A stretch of 39,838 nt of DNA from Actinomycetes bacterium (GCA_025358355.1 JANYJX010000114.1:1-39838), one strand, 5' to 3'. Shown: positions 16,860 to 24,847, counted from the first letter of the stretch. The notes: generated by a model not told the origin, from the letters alone. Translations and numbers: made by a program.

Positions 16860-16906
16860 CGGCGTCCAAGAAGCTACGCACGCGACAGGAGATCGCCGAC
16901 CAGGCG

Positions 16907-17491
16907 ATGCGCCTCTTCGCGACAAGCGGCTTCGACCATGTGACCGTCGTCGAAGTAGCCGCGGCTGCCGGAGTCTCCGAGAAGACCGTCTTCAACTACT
17001 TCCCGGCGAAGGAAGACCTGTTCTTCGATGAGGTGCCAAAACGCGAAGCGGCACTCCTCGACGCAATCAGCAGCCGCGAGCCGGGCGAATCGATCCTGGC
17101 AGCGCTGCGCCGGCTGCAGGTGGGCGAGTGCCCGCGCCTTTGCAGCCCGAGCTTCGCCACCTTCGCGCGGATCATCGAGGAGTCGCCGGCGCTGAGGGCC
17201 AAGGAGCTCGAGGTGATGGCGCATTTCGTCCGCGTGCTGACCCACTCGATTCAAAGCGAGCTCCAGATCTCGGAGCGCGACGCCAGAATCGCAGCCAGCC
17301 TGCTGATCAGCATTCACCGGCAGGTGTTCCACGCGGCGCGCAAGCAAGCGCTCGCGGGCAAGCACGGCGCGACCGCGATCAAGCAGCTTCACGCCGATCT
17401 CGTACGCGCGTACGAGATCCTCGAGCATGGGCTCGGCGGCCTCGAAGCCGCGTCTAAGGTAGACGCTGCCACGCCCGGCCTAGCCAGCTAG
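16907..17491 (+). CDS. TetR-family repressor, 5' end frame-disrupted
   Basis: The frame encodes a TetR DNA-binding domain (QEIADQAMRLFATSGFDHVTV, then EVAAAAGVSEKTVFNYF) followed by a helical ligand domain of about 130 residues. The ATG at 16907 would cut away the first part of helix 1; in the same frame the sequence KKLRTRQEIADQ continues upstream to a stop at 16835-16837 with no ATG, GTG or TTG. The natural start is the ATG at 16851, with GAAGAG 10 nt upstream, but it is one base out of frame. One extra base between 16851 and about 16866 would give MSLRR-SKKLRTRQEIADQ, a normal TetR N-terminus. So the gene has a 1-nt deletion or the assembly an error. It probably regulates the divergent MMPL gene. 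Its 3' end overlaps the converging TPR gene by 12 nt. Confidence 0.75.
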   Translation: MRLFATSGFDHVTVVEVAAAAGVSEKTVFNYFPAKEDLFFDEVPKREAALLDAISSREPGESILAALRRLQVGECPRLCSPSFATFARIIEESPALRAKELEVMAHFVRVLTHSIQSELQISERDARIAASLLISIHRQVFHAARKQALAGKHGATAIKQLHADLVRAYEILEHGLGGLEAASKVDAATPGLAS

Positions 17492-18823
17492 CGCTGCCGC
17501 TCGGGCGACCGGCGCCCAGCGGAACGAGAAGTTCGGGTTGATCGCGAGCGCACGCTGGAACCAGGCGCTGGCGGTCGGCTCGCCGAGGCAACGCTCGATC
17601 ATCGCGCGGTGGAAGATCAGGAGCGCGTCGCGCGTACCGAGCCGCAACGCGTGCTTCGAGTGCGCTCGCGCCTGGCCGCAGCGACCCGCGCGGAACAGCC
17701 CCCACGCGAGCGCGTCCTCGGCGTAGATCCCCGGTGCTGACGCGTACGCGGTGCGGGCGCGAGCAAGCGCCCCTGCCACGTCGCGGTTGTGGTCGAGGTC
17801 GAAGACCGCGGTCTGCAGCTCGGTACGAACGCCGTTCGCCGCGAACAGCCGCTCGATCGCGCCGACGAGCGCGTACTCGCGTTGCGCCTGGCCCGCGTGA
17901 CCGGAGCGCTCGAGGATGTCGCCGAGCAGGATCACGTACGCCGGGATCGGCAGCACCTCGACTACGTGCCGCAGCCGCGCGACCGCGCTGTGGTACCGCC
18001 CCTCAGCGGCGTCGACGCGCGCGAGCCCAGCCTCGCCGTGGACGTAGCCAGGCAGCCGGCGCAGCGACTTCCGATACCAGCGCGCGGCAGCATCAACGTG
18101 GCCTTGGTTGAACTCGACGTTGCCGAGCTGCACTGTCGTCCACGCGACGTGCTCGGGGACCGTCGAGTCGATCGCAAGCGCGAGCTTGTCGGCCACGGCG
18201 GCGGCAGTCGGGTGCCCGCGCAGCTCGCGCGCGTTCGCAACCCGCGTGTACGAGGCGACGCCCGGCGTGATCACAGCCATGTGGTCGTACGCCCTGAACG
18301 CCGCTGGGTAGCGGCCGAGGTTGAGTAGCGCATCGCCGAGCGCGCCTAAGGCCGAGCCGTTGTTCGGATCGAGCCGGATCGATTCACGCGCAATTTGCAA
18401 GCCGTCGCCGAAGCGGTGCCGGGTGTTGGCGAGCGACGCGCGTCCCTGGGCGATCAACGCCGCCCGCCCGCCGGCGTTCGCGGCCCGCTGCAGCGCCTCG
18501 CCCGAGAGCTTGTAGAACGTCGGATCGCCCGTCTCGCGCCCGCGCTGCTGATACGAGAGCCCGAGCAGCGTCAGTGCGTCGGCGTCCTGCGGGTCCGTCG
18601 CGATCCGCCGCTCGAGCTCGCCGACATACGCGGCGGTATTCCCTGTCGCGAACCCGGCTAGCAGACGCGTTAGCGCGTCCTGCTTCCCGGTTCCCGCCTT
18701 TGCGCTCGCGATCGCCGCGGCCAACGGAGTCGTCGCTTTCGAGCTGGAGAGGATCCCGCCGAACAGCAGGATCGACACGACGACAACCGCCGTTCCGATC
18801 CCCACCAGCACCCGTCCGCGCAT
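17480..18823 (-). CDS. Membrane-anchored TPR protein
   Basis: The 447-residue product begins with one membrane helix (about residues 4-26, VLVGIGTAVVVVSILLFGGIL). It continues as tetratricopeptide-like helical pairs, seen in LLGLSYQQRGRETGDP, GDALLNLGRYPAAFRAYDHM, QLGNVEFNQGHVDAAARWYRKSL, ARVDAAEGRYHSAVARLRHV and GDILERSGHAGQAQREYALV. The repeats would face the cell exterior and bind protein partners. I chose ATG 18823 because GGGAGGGAGCGAGGG lies directly upstream; an upstream extension to 19177 would run antisense into the DUF4331 gene. It is divergent from the DUF4331 gene, with 160 bp between starts, suggesting co-regulation. Confidence 0.78.
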   Translation of the reverse strand: MRGRVLVGIGTAVVVVSILLFGGILSSSKATTPLAAAIASAKAGTGKQDALTRLLAGFATGNTAAYVGELERRIATDPQDADALTLLGLSYQQRGRETGDPTFYKLSGEALQRAANAGGRAALIAQGRASLANTRHRFGDGLQIARESIRLDPNNGSALGALGDALLNLGRYPAAFRAYDHMAVITPGVASYTRVANARELRGHPTAAAVADKLALAIDSTVPEHVAWTTVQLGNVEFNQGHVDAAARWYRKSLRRLPGYVHGEAGLARVDAAEGRYHSAVARLRHVVEVLPIPAYVILLGDILERSGHAGQAQREYALVGAIERLFAANGVRTELQTAVFDLDHNRDVAGALARARTAYASAPGIYAEDALAWGLFRAGRCGQARAHSKHALRLGTRDALLIFHRAMIERCLGEPTASAWFQRALAINPNFSFRWAPVARAAALAG

Positions 18824-18881
18824 CCCTCGCTCCCTCCCATGTTGGCTCGTACGCCGCTCATTCGCACCCAACAAACGAGCG

Positions 18882-18916
18882 GTTCGGTCCCGTGAACCGA
18901 ACTCCGTGAACCAAAC
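18882..18916. promoter_or_regulatory. Operator-like repeats in the TPR/DUF4331 divergent region
   Basis: GTTCGGT (18882-18888) and ACCGAAC (18896-18902) form a 7-bp inverted repeat with a 7-nt spacer. CGTGAACC-G/A-AAC-type direct repeats occur at 18891-18902 and 18905-18916 (11 of 12 identical). The GAACC core could also be the -35 of an ECF sigma promoter. The rest of 18824-18983 shows only ribosome sites. Confidence 0.38.
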
Positions 18917-18983
18917 CAAGGGCCGCGGCGAACAAGCAGCGCCTCCATAGGGCAAGGACGACGATCGAAGGGAGAGATGGGGC

Positions 18984-20219
18984 ATGACGGCAGGGAGATT
19001 GACCAACAAGAAGACGATCGCGCTTGCGGCTCTGCTCGCAATCGGCGCGCTCGTCCTGACCGCGTTCATAGTCCAGAAGGCCGCACCGCGCACCGCCAGC
19101 GCCGCCGACCACCTGGACGCACCCGGCATCACTCCGCCTCCAGGCGGAGACGGAATCGGTACGGATCTCACCGACATCTACGCGTTCCAGTCACCGGCAG
19201 ACGCAAAGAAGACGGTGCTGATCCTCGACGTCAACGGCCTGGCTTCGGCCAGCGGCATCGGCCAGGGCCCGGGCCCGAACCGGCCGTTCGCGACCGAGGT
19301 CCCGCAGGTCAACGGGAGTGCGAAGGTGTCGTACAACTTCCGCATCGACTCGAACGGCGATGCGGTTGCCGACAAGACGATCCAGGTTCGCTTCGGCGCA
19401 CCGGGAGCCGACGGGGCGCAGAGCTTCCAGGTCCGCATCCTCGGCGGCGGATCCAACAACCCAGGACTCGATGGTCGCACGACGGGCTTCGGCAAGTCGG
19501 CCGTGATCAACCGCAGCAACGGGATCACCGCGTTCGCAGGTCGGCGCGACGACCCGTTCTTCTTCGACCTCATCGGGTTCCTGAACGTGCTCGACATCGG
19601 CGGGCGCTCGTTCGTCGGCTGCGGTGGGCCCACTGCTCATCCGGAGCGGGACACGTTCCTCAACCAGAACGTCTCGTCGCTCGTCCTCGAGCTGCCGAGC
19701 ATTCTGCTGCAGGACGGCAAGAGTTCGAAGGTCGGTGTCTGGGCGACGACTACTGTCGGCGACACCCAGATCGACCGCATGGGTCGCCCGGCGATCAACA
19801 CGGTGTTCATCCCGAACAACCCGTTCCCGCCGGATCGCGTTGTCGACGGCAAGGCGTCCAAGAAGACGACGTTCAACCACGGCGACCCGTCCACCGATGT
19901 TGCGAGCTGGACCTCGGAGGTCGTCGACACGCTCCAGACCACGTTCAGCCTAAACGACCCGGCCTCCGGGCTTGGCGGCACCGACGATCCGGGGGACGAC
20001 CCTGCGAAGATCAATGGGCTCGCGGCGTTCCTGCTGCCGGACATCCTCACCGTCGACACGTCGAGCACGGCTGGCTTCCCGAACGGGCGCAAGCCAATGA
20101 ACGATGTCATCGACACCGAGCTCGGCCTCATCACGGAAGGCTTCGTCACGACCGATTGCGTCGGCGCGAACGATGCCACCTTCCCGACCACGTTCCCCTA
20201 CCTGGCGGCACCGCACTGA
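18984..20219 (+). CDS. Exported DUF4331 protein
   Basis: The 411-residue product has a signal segment (about 10-41, KKTIALAALLAIGALVLTAFIV, ending TASAADH). Next comes the DUF4331 opening: ADHLDAPGI, then GTDLTDIYAFQSP, the equivalent of the family's SSHREAP...DxTDxYAF. Later conserved-looking parts are NYNFRIDSNGDAVAD-like text (KVSYNFRIDSNG), RRDDPFFFDL and NDVIDTELGL near the end. The function of DUF4331 is unknown; members are secreted. The ATG is preceded by GAAGGGAGAG. A second long frame over the same bases lacks family features. The neighbouring TPR gene is divergent, a pairing that may be functional. Confidence 0.82.
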   Translation: MTAGRLTNKKTIALAALLAIGALVLTAFIVQKAAPRTASAADHLDAPGITPPPGGDGIGTDLTDIYAFQSPADAKKTVLILDVNGLASASGIGQGPGPNRPFATEVPQVNGSAKVSYNFRIDSNGDAVADKTIQVRFGAPGADGAQSFQVRILGGGSNNPGLDGRTTGFGKSAVINRSNGITAFAGRRDDPFFFDLIGFLNVLDIGGRSFVGCGGPTAHPERDTFLNQNVSSLVLELPSILLQDGKSSKVGVWATTTVGDTQIDRMGRPAINTVFIPNNPFPPDRVVDGKASKKTTFNHGDPSTDVASWTSEVVDTLQTTFSLNDPASGLGGTDDPGDDPAKINGLAAFLLPDILTVDTSSTAGFPNGRKPMNDVIDTELGLITEGFVTTDCVGANDATFPTTFPYLAAPH

Positions 20220-20252
20220 GCGGAGGCCGGATCCTCGGTTCCGAGGCTGAAG

Positions 20253-20282
20253 GAGAGAGGGCGGCTTAAGCCGCCCTCTCTC
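20253..20282. terminator. Perfect 30-bp palindromic terminator
   Basis: GAGAGAGGGCGGCTT is followed at once by its reverse complement, giving a 15-bp inverted repeat with no spacer. It lies between the converging DUF4331 and gcvPB genes and overlaps the gcvPB stop. It serves both strands; the plus-strand side is followed by ACCCTTTC, not a strong U-tract. Confidence 0.7.
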
Positions 20283-21744
20283 ACCCTTTCGCTGACGCTG
20301 TTGGCGAAGCGCCGAAGCTGTGGCGCACAATCTGCTGCTTCGCGGCCCTCACCTCATCGAGCCGGCGGACAGGGCGCGAATGCGGCGCATCCTGCAGCAG
20401 CTCTGGCGAGTCAGCAGCCTCCCGCGCGATCTGCAGCATCACGTCGACGAAGTGATCGAGCCGTTCTTTCGTCTCGGTCTCGGTCGGCTCGATCATCAAC
20501 GCTTCTGGGACGACGAGCGGGAAGTAGATCGTCGGCGGGTGGATGTCGAAGTCCATCAGCCGCTTCGCAATGTCGAGCGCCGAAACACCGTGCTCCTTCT
20601 TCAGCTGCCGCGCCGAGAGGACGAACTCGTGCATGCAGAGCCGGCCGTATGGGAGCTCGTACGCAGCGCGGAGTCGCGCGAGCAGGTAGTTCGCATTGAG
20701 CACGGCCACCTCCGACATCTCCTGCAGCGACGGGCCGTAGGCGCGCATGAACGCATACGAGCGGACGAAGACCCCGAACGGGCCGGCGAAGCCCCGCACG
20801 CGGCCGATCGACTTCGGCCGGTCGCGATCGAGTCGAAACGTGTCGCCGTCGCGGACGACCCGCGGCACCGGGAGATACGGTTCGATGGTGTCGCGGACAG
20901 CGATCGGCCCGCCGCCCGGCCCGCCGCCGCCGTGCGGTTGCGAGAACGTCTTGTGCAGGTTGATATGGACGATGTCGAAGCCCATGTCGCCCGGCCGCGA
21001 CTTGCCGACGACCGCGTTCAGGTTCGCGCCGTCGTAGTAGAGGAGCGCGCCGGCACCGTGGAAGATCTCGGCGACCTGCTCGATCCCCTCGTCGAACAAC
21101 CCGAGCGTCGACGGGTTCGTCAGCATCAGGCCGGCCGTGTGCTCGTTCACTTTGGCGCGGAGATCGTCGAGGTCGAGGTTGCCGCGCCCGTCGGTCGCAA
21201 CCTTCTCCAGCTTGTAGCCGGCCATCGTCACGCTAGCCGGATTCGTCCCATGTGCCGTATCCGCCGTGATGATCGTGTCGCGCTGCTCGCCTTCACCCCG
21301 GTCGGCGAAGTACGCGCGCATCAGCATCAGCCCCGTCAGCTCCCCTTGCGAGCCGGCGGCAGGTTGCAGCGAGATTCCTGGCAGCCCCGTCATCTCGATC
21401 AGGTACTGCTCGAGCCGCCACATCAGGTCGAGTGCACCCTGCGCGCCCTCATCTTCTTGGAGTGGGTGGAGATCTCTGAAGCCGGGCAGGTTGACGACGC
21501 GCTCATTGACCCGCGGGTTGTGCTTCATCGTGCAGGAACCGAGTGGGTAGAAGCCTGTATCGATGCCGAAGTTGCGGTCGGCGAGGGCCGTAAAGTGACG
21601 AACGAGCTCGGGCTCGGAGACTTCCGGGAGACGCGGCGGGCTTGTCCGTCGTAGCGCGTCTGGCACGGGGGCTACAGGAAGGTCAGGCCGTGGGATGCGT
21701 CCGGCTCGACGACCGGGTTTCGACTTCTCGTAGATCAGCTCCAT
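20281..21744 (-). CDS. gcvPB: Glycine dehydrogenase (decarboxylating) subunit 2
   Basis: This is the C-terminal, cofactor-bearing half of the split P-protein of the glycine cleavage system. It decarboxylates glycine and loads the aminomethyl group on GcvH. The 487-residue product has FYPLGSCTMKHNPR, LQPAAGSQGE, TADTAHGTNPAS, YYDGANLNA and the Schiff-base lysine in NLHKTFSQPHGGGGPG (Lys265). Length matches bacterial GcvPB (480-490). The ATG (21742-21744) overlaps the gcvPA stop as TGATG, so the two subunits are made in coupled fashion. It is the last gene of the operon and ends inside a palindromic terminator. Confidence 0.95.
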   Translation of the reverse strand: MELIYEKSKPGRRAGRIPRPDLPVAPVPDALRRTSPPRLPEVSEPELVRHFTALADRNFGIDTGFYPLGSCTMKHNPRVNERVVNLPGFRDLHPLQEDEGAQGALDLMWRLEQYLIEMTGLPGISLQPAAGSQGELTGLMLMRAYFADRGEGEQRDTIITADTAHGTNPASVTMAGYKLEKVATDGRGNLDLDDLRAKVNEHTAGLMLTNPSTLGLFDEGIEQVAEIFHGAGALLYYDGANLNAVVGKSRPGDMGFDIVHINLHKTFSQPHGGGGPGGGPIAVRDTIEPYLPVPRVVRDGDTFRLDRDRPKSIGRVRGFAGPFGVFVRSYAFMRAYGPSLQEMSEVAVLNANYLLARLRAAYELPYGRLCMHEFVLSARQLKKEHGVSALDIAKRLMDFDIHPPTIYFPLVVPEALMIEPTETETKERLDHFVDVMLQIAREAADSPELLQDAPHSRPVRRLDEVRAAKQQIVRHSFGASPTASAKG

Positions 21745-23084
21745 CAGCTCGTCACCTCCCGCAAGACCTCGACCAGGCGGTCGATCTCGGCTGGCGTTCG
21801 CTTCTCGGTCACCGCTATGAGCAGCGCGTCGTCGAGGCCTTTGTAATCCCGGGCGAGCGCATATCCGGGATGCACGCCTCGTTCGCGCGCCGCCTTCACG
21901 ACCTCGCCGGCAGGTCGTCCGACCCGGATGGCAAACTCCTTGAACGTTGTCTTATTCGCAAACAGTTCCACGAAGCCGGCTGCCCGCAGCTCGCTCTTCG
22001 CATAGGCCGCGAGCGCGGTGCAGGCCTCCCCCACTTCCCTGAGTCCCTGCGGTCCCAGCCAGGACAGGTAGACGAGCCCGGCGAGCGCAAGCAGCGTCTG
22101 GTTCGTCGTCATGTTCGAGGTGGCCTTCTCCCGCCGGATGTGCTGCTCGCGGGTCTGCAGGGTGAGGACATAGCCGCGCTCGTTCGCGGCGTCTAGCGTC
22201 TCGCCGACGATGCGCCCCGGCAGGCGCCGGATGAAATCGGTGCGCGACGCGAGGAAGCCGTAGTGCGGGCCGCCGTAGCTCTGGAAGTTGCCGGCCGCCT
22301 GCCCTTCGCCGATCGCGAGCGAGCAGCCGTACGCACCCGGCGCCTCGAGCAGGCCAAGCGACAGCGGATCGACGTGAGCGACCGACAGCGCACCAGCAGC
22401 GTTCGCGGCTGCGGCCAACGCAGGCGCGTCTTCGAGCACACCGAAGTAGTTCGGCTGCTGGAAGATCACGATCGCTGCGTCGACGGCAGCAGCGGCGAGA
22501 TCGGCCGGATCGATGACACCGTCCCGGTGCGGCACCTCGACGACCTGCAGTCCGAACCCCGGCGCGTACGTCTTCACGACCTGTCGCACCATCGGGTTGA
22601 GCGTCTCCGCGAGCACCACCTTCGTCCGGCCCGTCGCGAACTTGGCGATATAGCAGGCGTCGGCCGCAACCGTGCAGCCGTCGTAGCCGGACGCGTTCGA
22701 GACATCCATGCGGGTGAGCTCGCAGATCGCGGTCTGATACTCGAAGATCGCCTGCAGCGTTCCCTGACTCATCTCGGGCTGGTACGGCGTGTACGCCGTG
22801 AGGAACTCGCCGCGCGAGAGCACCGCGTCGACAACAGCCGGAACGTAGTGGTCATAGATGCCCGCACCGAGAAACGACAGCTCAACGCCGGTGTGCGAAT
22901 TGCGGGCCGCGAGCCGCTCGAACAGTGCGGTGATCTCCTGCTCCGTCAGCTCGGGCTCGACATCGAGTGGGCCGCGGAACCGGACGCCGGCCGGAATCTG
23001 CTCGAACAGCTCATCGACCGACGAGACGCCGATGGCCGCGAGCATCTCGTCGCAATCGCGATCAGTAAGCGCCAGGTAACCCAC
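21744..23084 (-). CDS. gcvPA: Glycine dehydrogenase (decarboxylating) subunit 1
   Basis: This is the N-terminal half of the split P-protein and pairs with GcvPB in an alpha2beta2 complex. The 446-residue product shows DEMLAAIGVSSVDELFEQIP at the start, FLGAGIYDHYVPAVVD, YTPYQPEMSQGTLQ, EYQTAICELTRMDVSNAS and QTREQHIRREKATSN, all typical of GcvPA. The start is GTG at 23084, placed in the middle of a perfect palindrome (CCCACTAGTGGG) and without a good ribosome site. It is separated from gcvH by 166 nt carrying a hairpin, while the other junctions in the operon are tight. Confidence 0.94.
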   Translation of the reverse strand: MGYLALTDRDCDEMLAAIGVSSVDELFEQIPAGVRFRGPLDVEPELTEQEITALFERLAARNSHTGVELSFLGAGIYDHYVPAVVDAVLSRGEFLTAYTPYQPEMSQGTLQAIFEYQTAICELTRMDVSNASGYDGCTVAADACYIAKFATGRTKVVLAETLNPMVRQVVKTYAPGFGLQVVEVPHRDGVIDPADLAAAAVDAAIVIFQQPNYFGVLEDAPALAAAANAAGALSVAHVDPLSLGLLEAPGAYGCSLAIGEGQAAGNFQSYGGPHYGFLASRTDFIRRLPGRIVGETLDAANERGYVLTLQTREQHIRREKATSNMTTNQTLLALAGLVYLSWLGPQGLREVGEACTALAAYAKSELRAAGFVELFANKTTFKEFAIRVGRPAGEVVKAARERGVHPGYALARDYKGLDDALLIAVTEKRTPAEIDRLVEVLREVTS

Positions 23085-23091
23085 TAGTGGG
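23080..23091. promoter_or_regulatory. Palindrome over the gcvPA start codon
   Basis: CCCACTAGTGGG is a perfect 12-bp palindrome with the GTG start of gcvPA in its second half. It may bind a regulator or fold to mask the start; chance is also possible. Confidence 0.3.
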
Positions 23092-23153
23092 CCGTCCGGT
23101 GACGTTGCTTATGACCTGGGTCGCCAGACGCGAGCCAGGCTAGGACGCAGGGA

Positions 23154-23179
23154 GTGTCGATACCCGAAGGTATCGACAC
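23154..23179 (-). other. UUCG-tetraloop hairpin inside the gcv operon
   Basis: On the minus strand GTGTCGATACC-TTCG-GGTATCGACAC gives an 11-bp perfect stem closed by C(UUCG)G, one of the most stable RNA tetraloops. It lies in the middle of the 166-nt gcvH-gcvPA spacer (23085-23250). No U-run follows, so it may be an RNA processing or stability element, a partial terminator, or the core of a dispersed intergenic repeat. No coding frame was credited in the spacer. Confidence 0.6.
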
Positions 23180-23250
23180 GACTGAGGACGACGCATGGCG
23201 ACGTCGGCTGGCGGGCCAGAGCCCGGCGAACATTGCGTGACGGACCACAG

Positions 23251-23646
23251 TTACTGTTCGGCGATGTACGCGCCGTAGGCGGCTGAGTCGAGCAGCTCGG
23301 CGACCTCGGACGGATCGCTGAGCTTGATCCGCACGAGCCAGCCCTGCCCGTACGGATCGTCGTTGACGAGCTCTGGCGCGTCGACGACCGCTTCGTTCAC
23401 CTCGAGGATCTCCCCCGAAAGCGGCGCGATCACGTCGGAGACGGCCTTCACGGACTCGACCTCGCCGTATGACGTGCCGAGCGTGATCGTCGTCCCAGCA
23501 GTCGGCGCTTCGTAGTGCACGAGCTCGCCGAGGGAATCCTGCGCAAACCACGTGATCCCAAGAACCGCCTCGTCACCCTCGATGCGCGCCCAGTCGTGGT
23601 CGCGGTGGTAACGAAGTTCCTCGGGATAGCTCTCGGCTGCTGCCAT
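23251..23646 (-). CDS. gcvH: Glycine cleavage system H protein
   Basis: This small lipoyl carrier shuttles the aminomethyl group from the P-protein to the T-protein. The 131-residue product has ELRYHRDHDWARIEGDEAVLG at the start, the lipoylation site VESVKAVSD (Lys67), and the typical end with NDDPYGQGWLVRIKLSDPSE. Length is normal for the family (125-130). Only 5 nt separate it from gcvT, and AGGAG lies 12 nt before its ATG, inside the gcvT end. Confidence 0.95.
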   Translation of the reverse strand: MAAAESYPEELRYHRDHDWARIEGDEAVLGITWFAQDSLGELVHYEAPTAGTTITLGTSYGEVESVKAVSDVIAPLSGEILEVNEAVVDAPELVNDDPYGQGWLVRIKLSDPSEVAELLDSAAYGAYIAEQ

Positions 23647-23651
23647 TCGAT

Positions 23652-24725
23652 TCAGTGCTCCTCTCGCGTGTAGATCGGCTTGCGAACGACTCGTGCCCGC
23701 TTCGGACGGCCGCGGACATCAATGACGAGCTCGCTGCCGACGTCCGCATGCGCGGCGGGAACGTAACCCATCCCGATGCCCACGTCGAACATCGGCGAGT
23801 GCGTGCCCGAGGTCACGTCGCCGCCACCCTCGATCGGCATCCCGTGTCGCGGCACCGCCTTCTCGCCCATCACGAACGCAACAAGCTTCCGAGCCGGGCC
23901 GTCGGCCTTCACGCGCCGCAAGGCATCGACGCCGGTGAACTCTTTGTCGAGCGCGCACGTCCAGGCGAGACCCGCCGAGATCGCGTCGGTGTCCGTGGTG
24001 ATGTCGTTGCCGTGCAACGGGTAGCAGACCTCAAGGCGAAGTGTGTCGCGCGCGCCGAGCCCGCAGGGTGTCGCGCCGCGCTCGACGATCGCATCCCAGA
24101 GCGCGACGGCGTCCTCTGCCGGGCACATCAGCTCGACGCCGCGCTCGCCGGTGTAGCCGGTGCGGCAGACCATCACCTCGACTCCCCCGACAGCGCCCAT
24201 CGCATGCGTGAACGCCGGCGCATCGGCCAGCCCAAGCTGCTCAATGCTGTCCGGGCCCTGAACGGCGAGCAACGCGTATTCACCGGACTCGTCGCGCACC
24301 GTCGACCCGCGCTGCTCACGCGCGGCGAGCCACTCGAACGCCGCCTCGCGATTGCCCGCGTTGACGACCAGCAGATAGTGCGCCGGCGCGATGCGATACG
24401 CGATCAGGTCGTCGACGATGCCGCCGCGCTCGTTCGTCAGCAGTGTGTACTGCGCTTCGCCGTCGCCGATCCGATCGAGATCGTTCGACAGCGCACGTTG
24501 CAACACTTCGTGAGCGGTCGGCCCCTCGAGATGCAGCTGACCCATGTGCGAGACGTCGAACACGCCCCAGCCGTTGCGGACAGCCAGATGCTCGGGGATC
24601 ACACCCTCGTACTGGACGGGCATTTCCCAGCCAGCGAACGCAACGAGCCGCGCGCCGAGCGCGACGTGACGGTCGTAGAGTGGCGTGCGCCGGAGTTCCT
24701 GCGCGATGCCCGGCGAGTCGGCCAC
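23652..24725 (-). CDS. gcvT: Aminomethyltransferase (glycine cleavage T protein)
   Basis: This enzyme takes the aminomethyl group from GcvH, releases ammonia and passes a methylene to tetrahydrofolate. The 357-residue product has RRTPLYDRHVALGARLVAFAGWEMPVQY, GVFDVSHMGQL, CRTGYTGERGVEL, GLGARDTLRLEVCYPLHGND and PIYTRE at the end. I chose the GTG at 24725, which leaves the usual short N-terminus before RRTPLY; a GTG at 24779 would add 18 unlike residues. No ribosome site precedes 24725, but a TANNNT -10 motif does, so a leaderless mRNA is possible. It is the first gene of the gcv operon. No glycine riboswitch was seen upstream. Confidence 0.94.
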   Translation of the reverse strand: MADSPGIAQELRRTPLYDRHVALGARLVAFAGWEMPVQYEGVIPEHLAVRNGWGVFDVSHMGQLHLEGPTAHEVLQRALSNDLDRIGDGEAQYTLLTNERGGIVDDLIAYRIAPAHYLLVVNAGNREAAFEWLAAREQRGSTVRDESGEYALLAVQGPDSIEQLGLADAPAFTHAMGAVGGVEVMVCRTGYTGERGVELMCPAEDAVALWDAIVERGATPCGLGARDTLRLEVCYPLHGNDITTDTDAISAGLAWTCALDKEFTGVDALRRVKADGPARKLVAFVMGEKAVPRHGMPIEGGGDVTSGTHSPMFDVGIGMGYVPAAHADVGSELVIDVRGRPKRARVVRKPIYTREEH

Positions 24726-24732
24726 GGGCCTG

Positions 24733-24738
24733 ACTCTA
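24733..24738 (-). promoter_or_regulatory. Candidate -10 element for leaderless gcvT
   Basis: TAGAGT (minus strand) matches TANNNT and ends 7 nt before the GTG at 24725. With no Shine-Dalgarno sequence in the gap, transcription may start at the start codon itself. A -35 is not clear. Confidence 0.38.
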
Positions 24739-24804
24739 GCGTTCGCGGCCGAAACGACGAGCCATAGAGCACCTAACACAATGATCCAGCGGGGCGTCTG
24801 ACCG

Positions 24805-24847
24805 CGCTATCTGGAGTTCCCCCGCTTTGGTGGAACTCCAGATAGCG
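24805..24847 (-). terminator. Terminator after ftsZ
   Basis: The arms CGCTATCTGGAGTTCC and GGAACTCCAGATAGCG form a perfect 16-bp stem with an 11-nt loop, starting 12 nt beyond the ftsZ stop and ending 80 nt before the gcvT start. It separates the division cluster from the gcv operon. No U-tract follows. Confidence 0.65.

Noticed and set aside
18977..20269. Alternative plus-strand frame over the DUF4331 gene
   Set aside because: It overlaps the DUF4331 frame throughout, is Arg/Gly/His-rich and lacks a signal peptide or domain.
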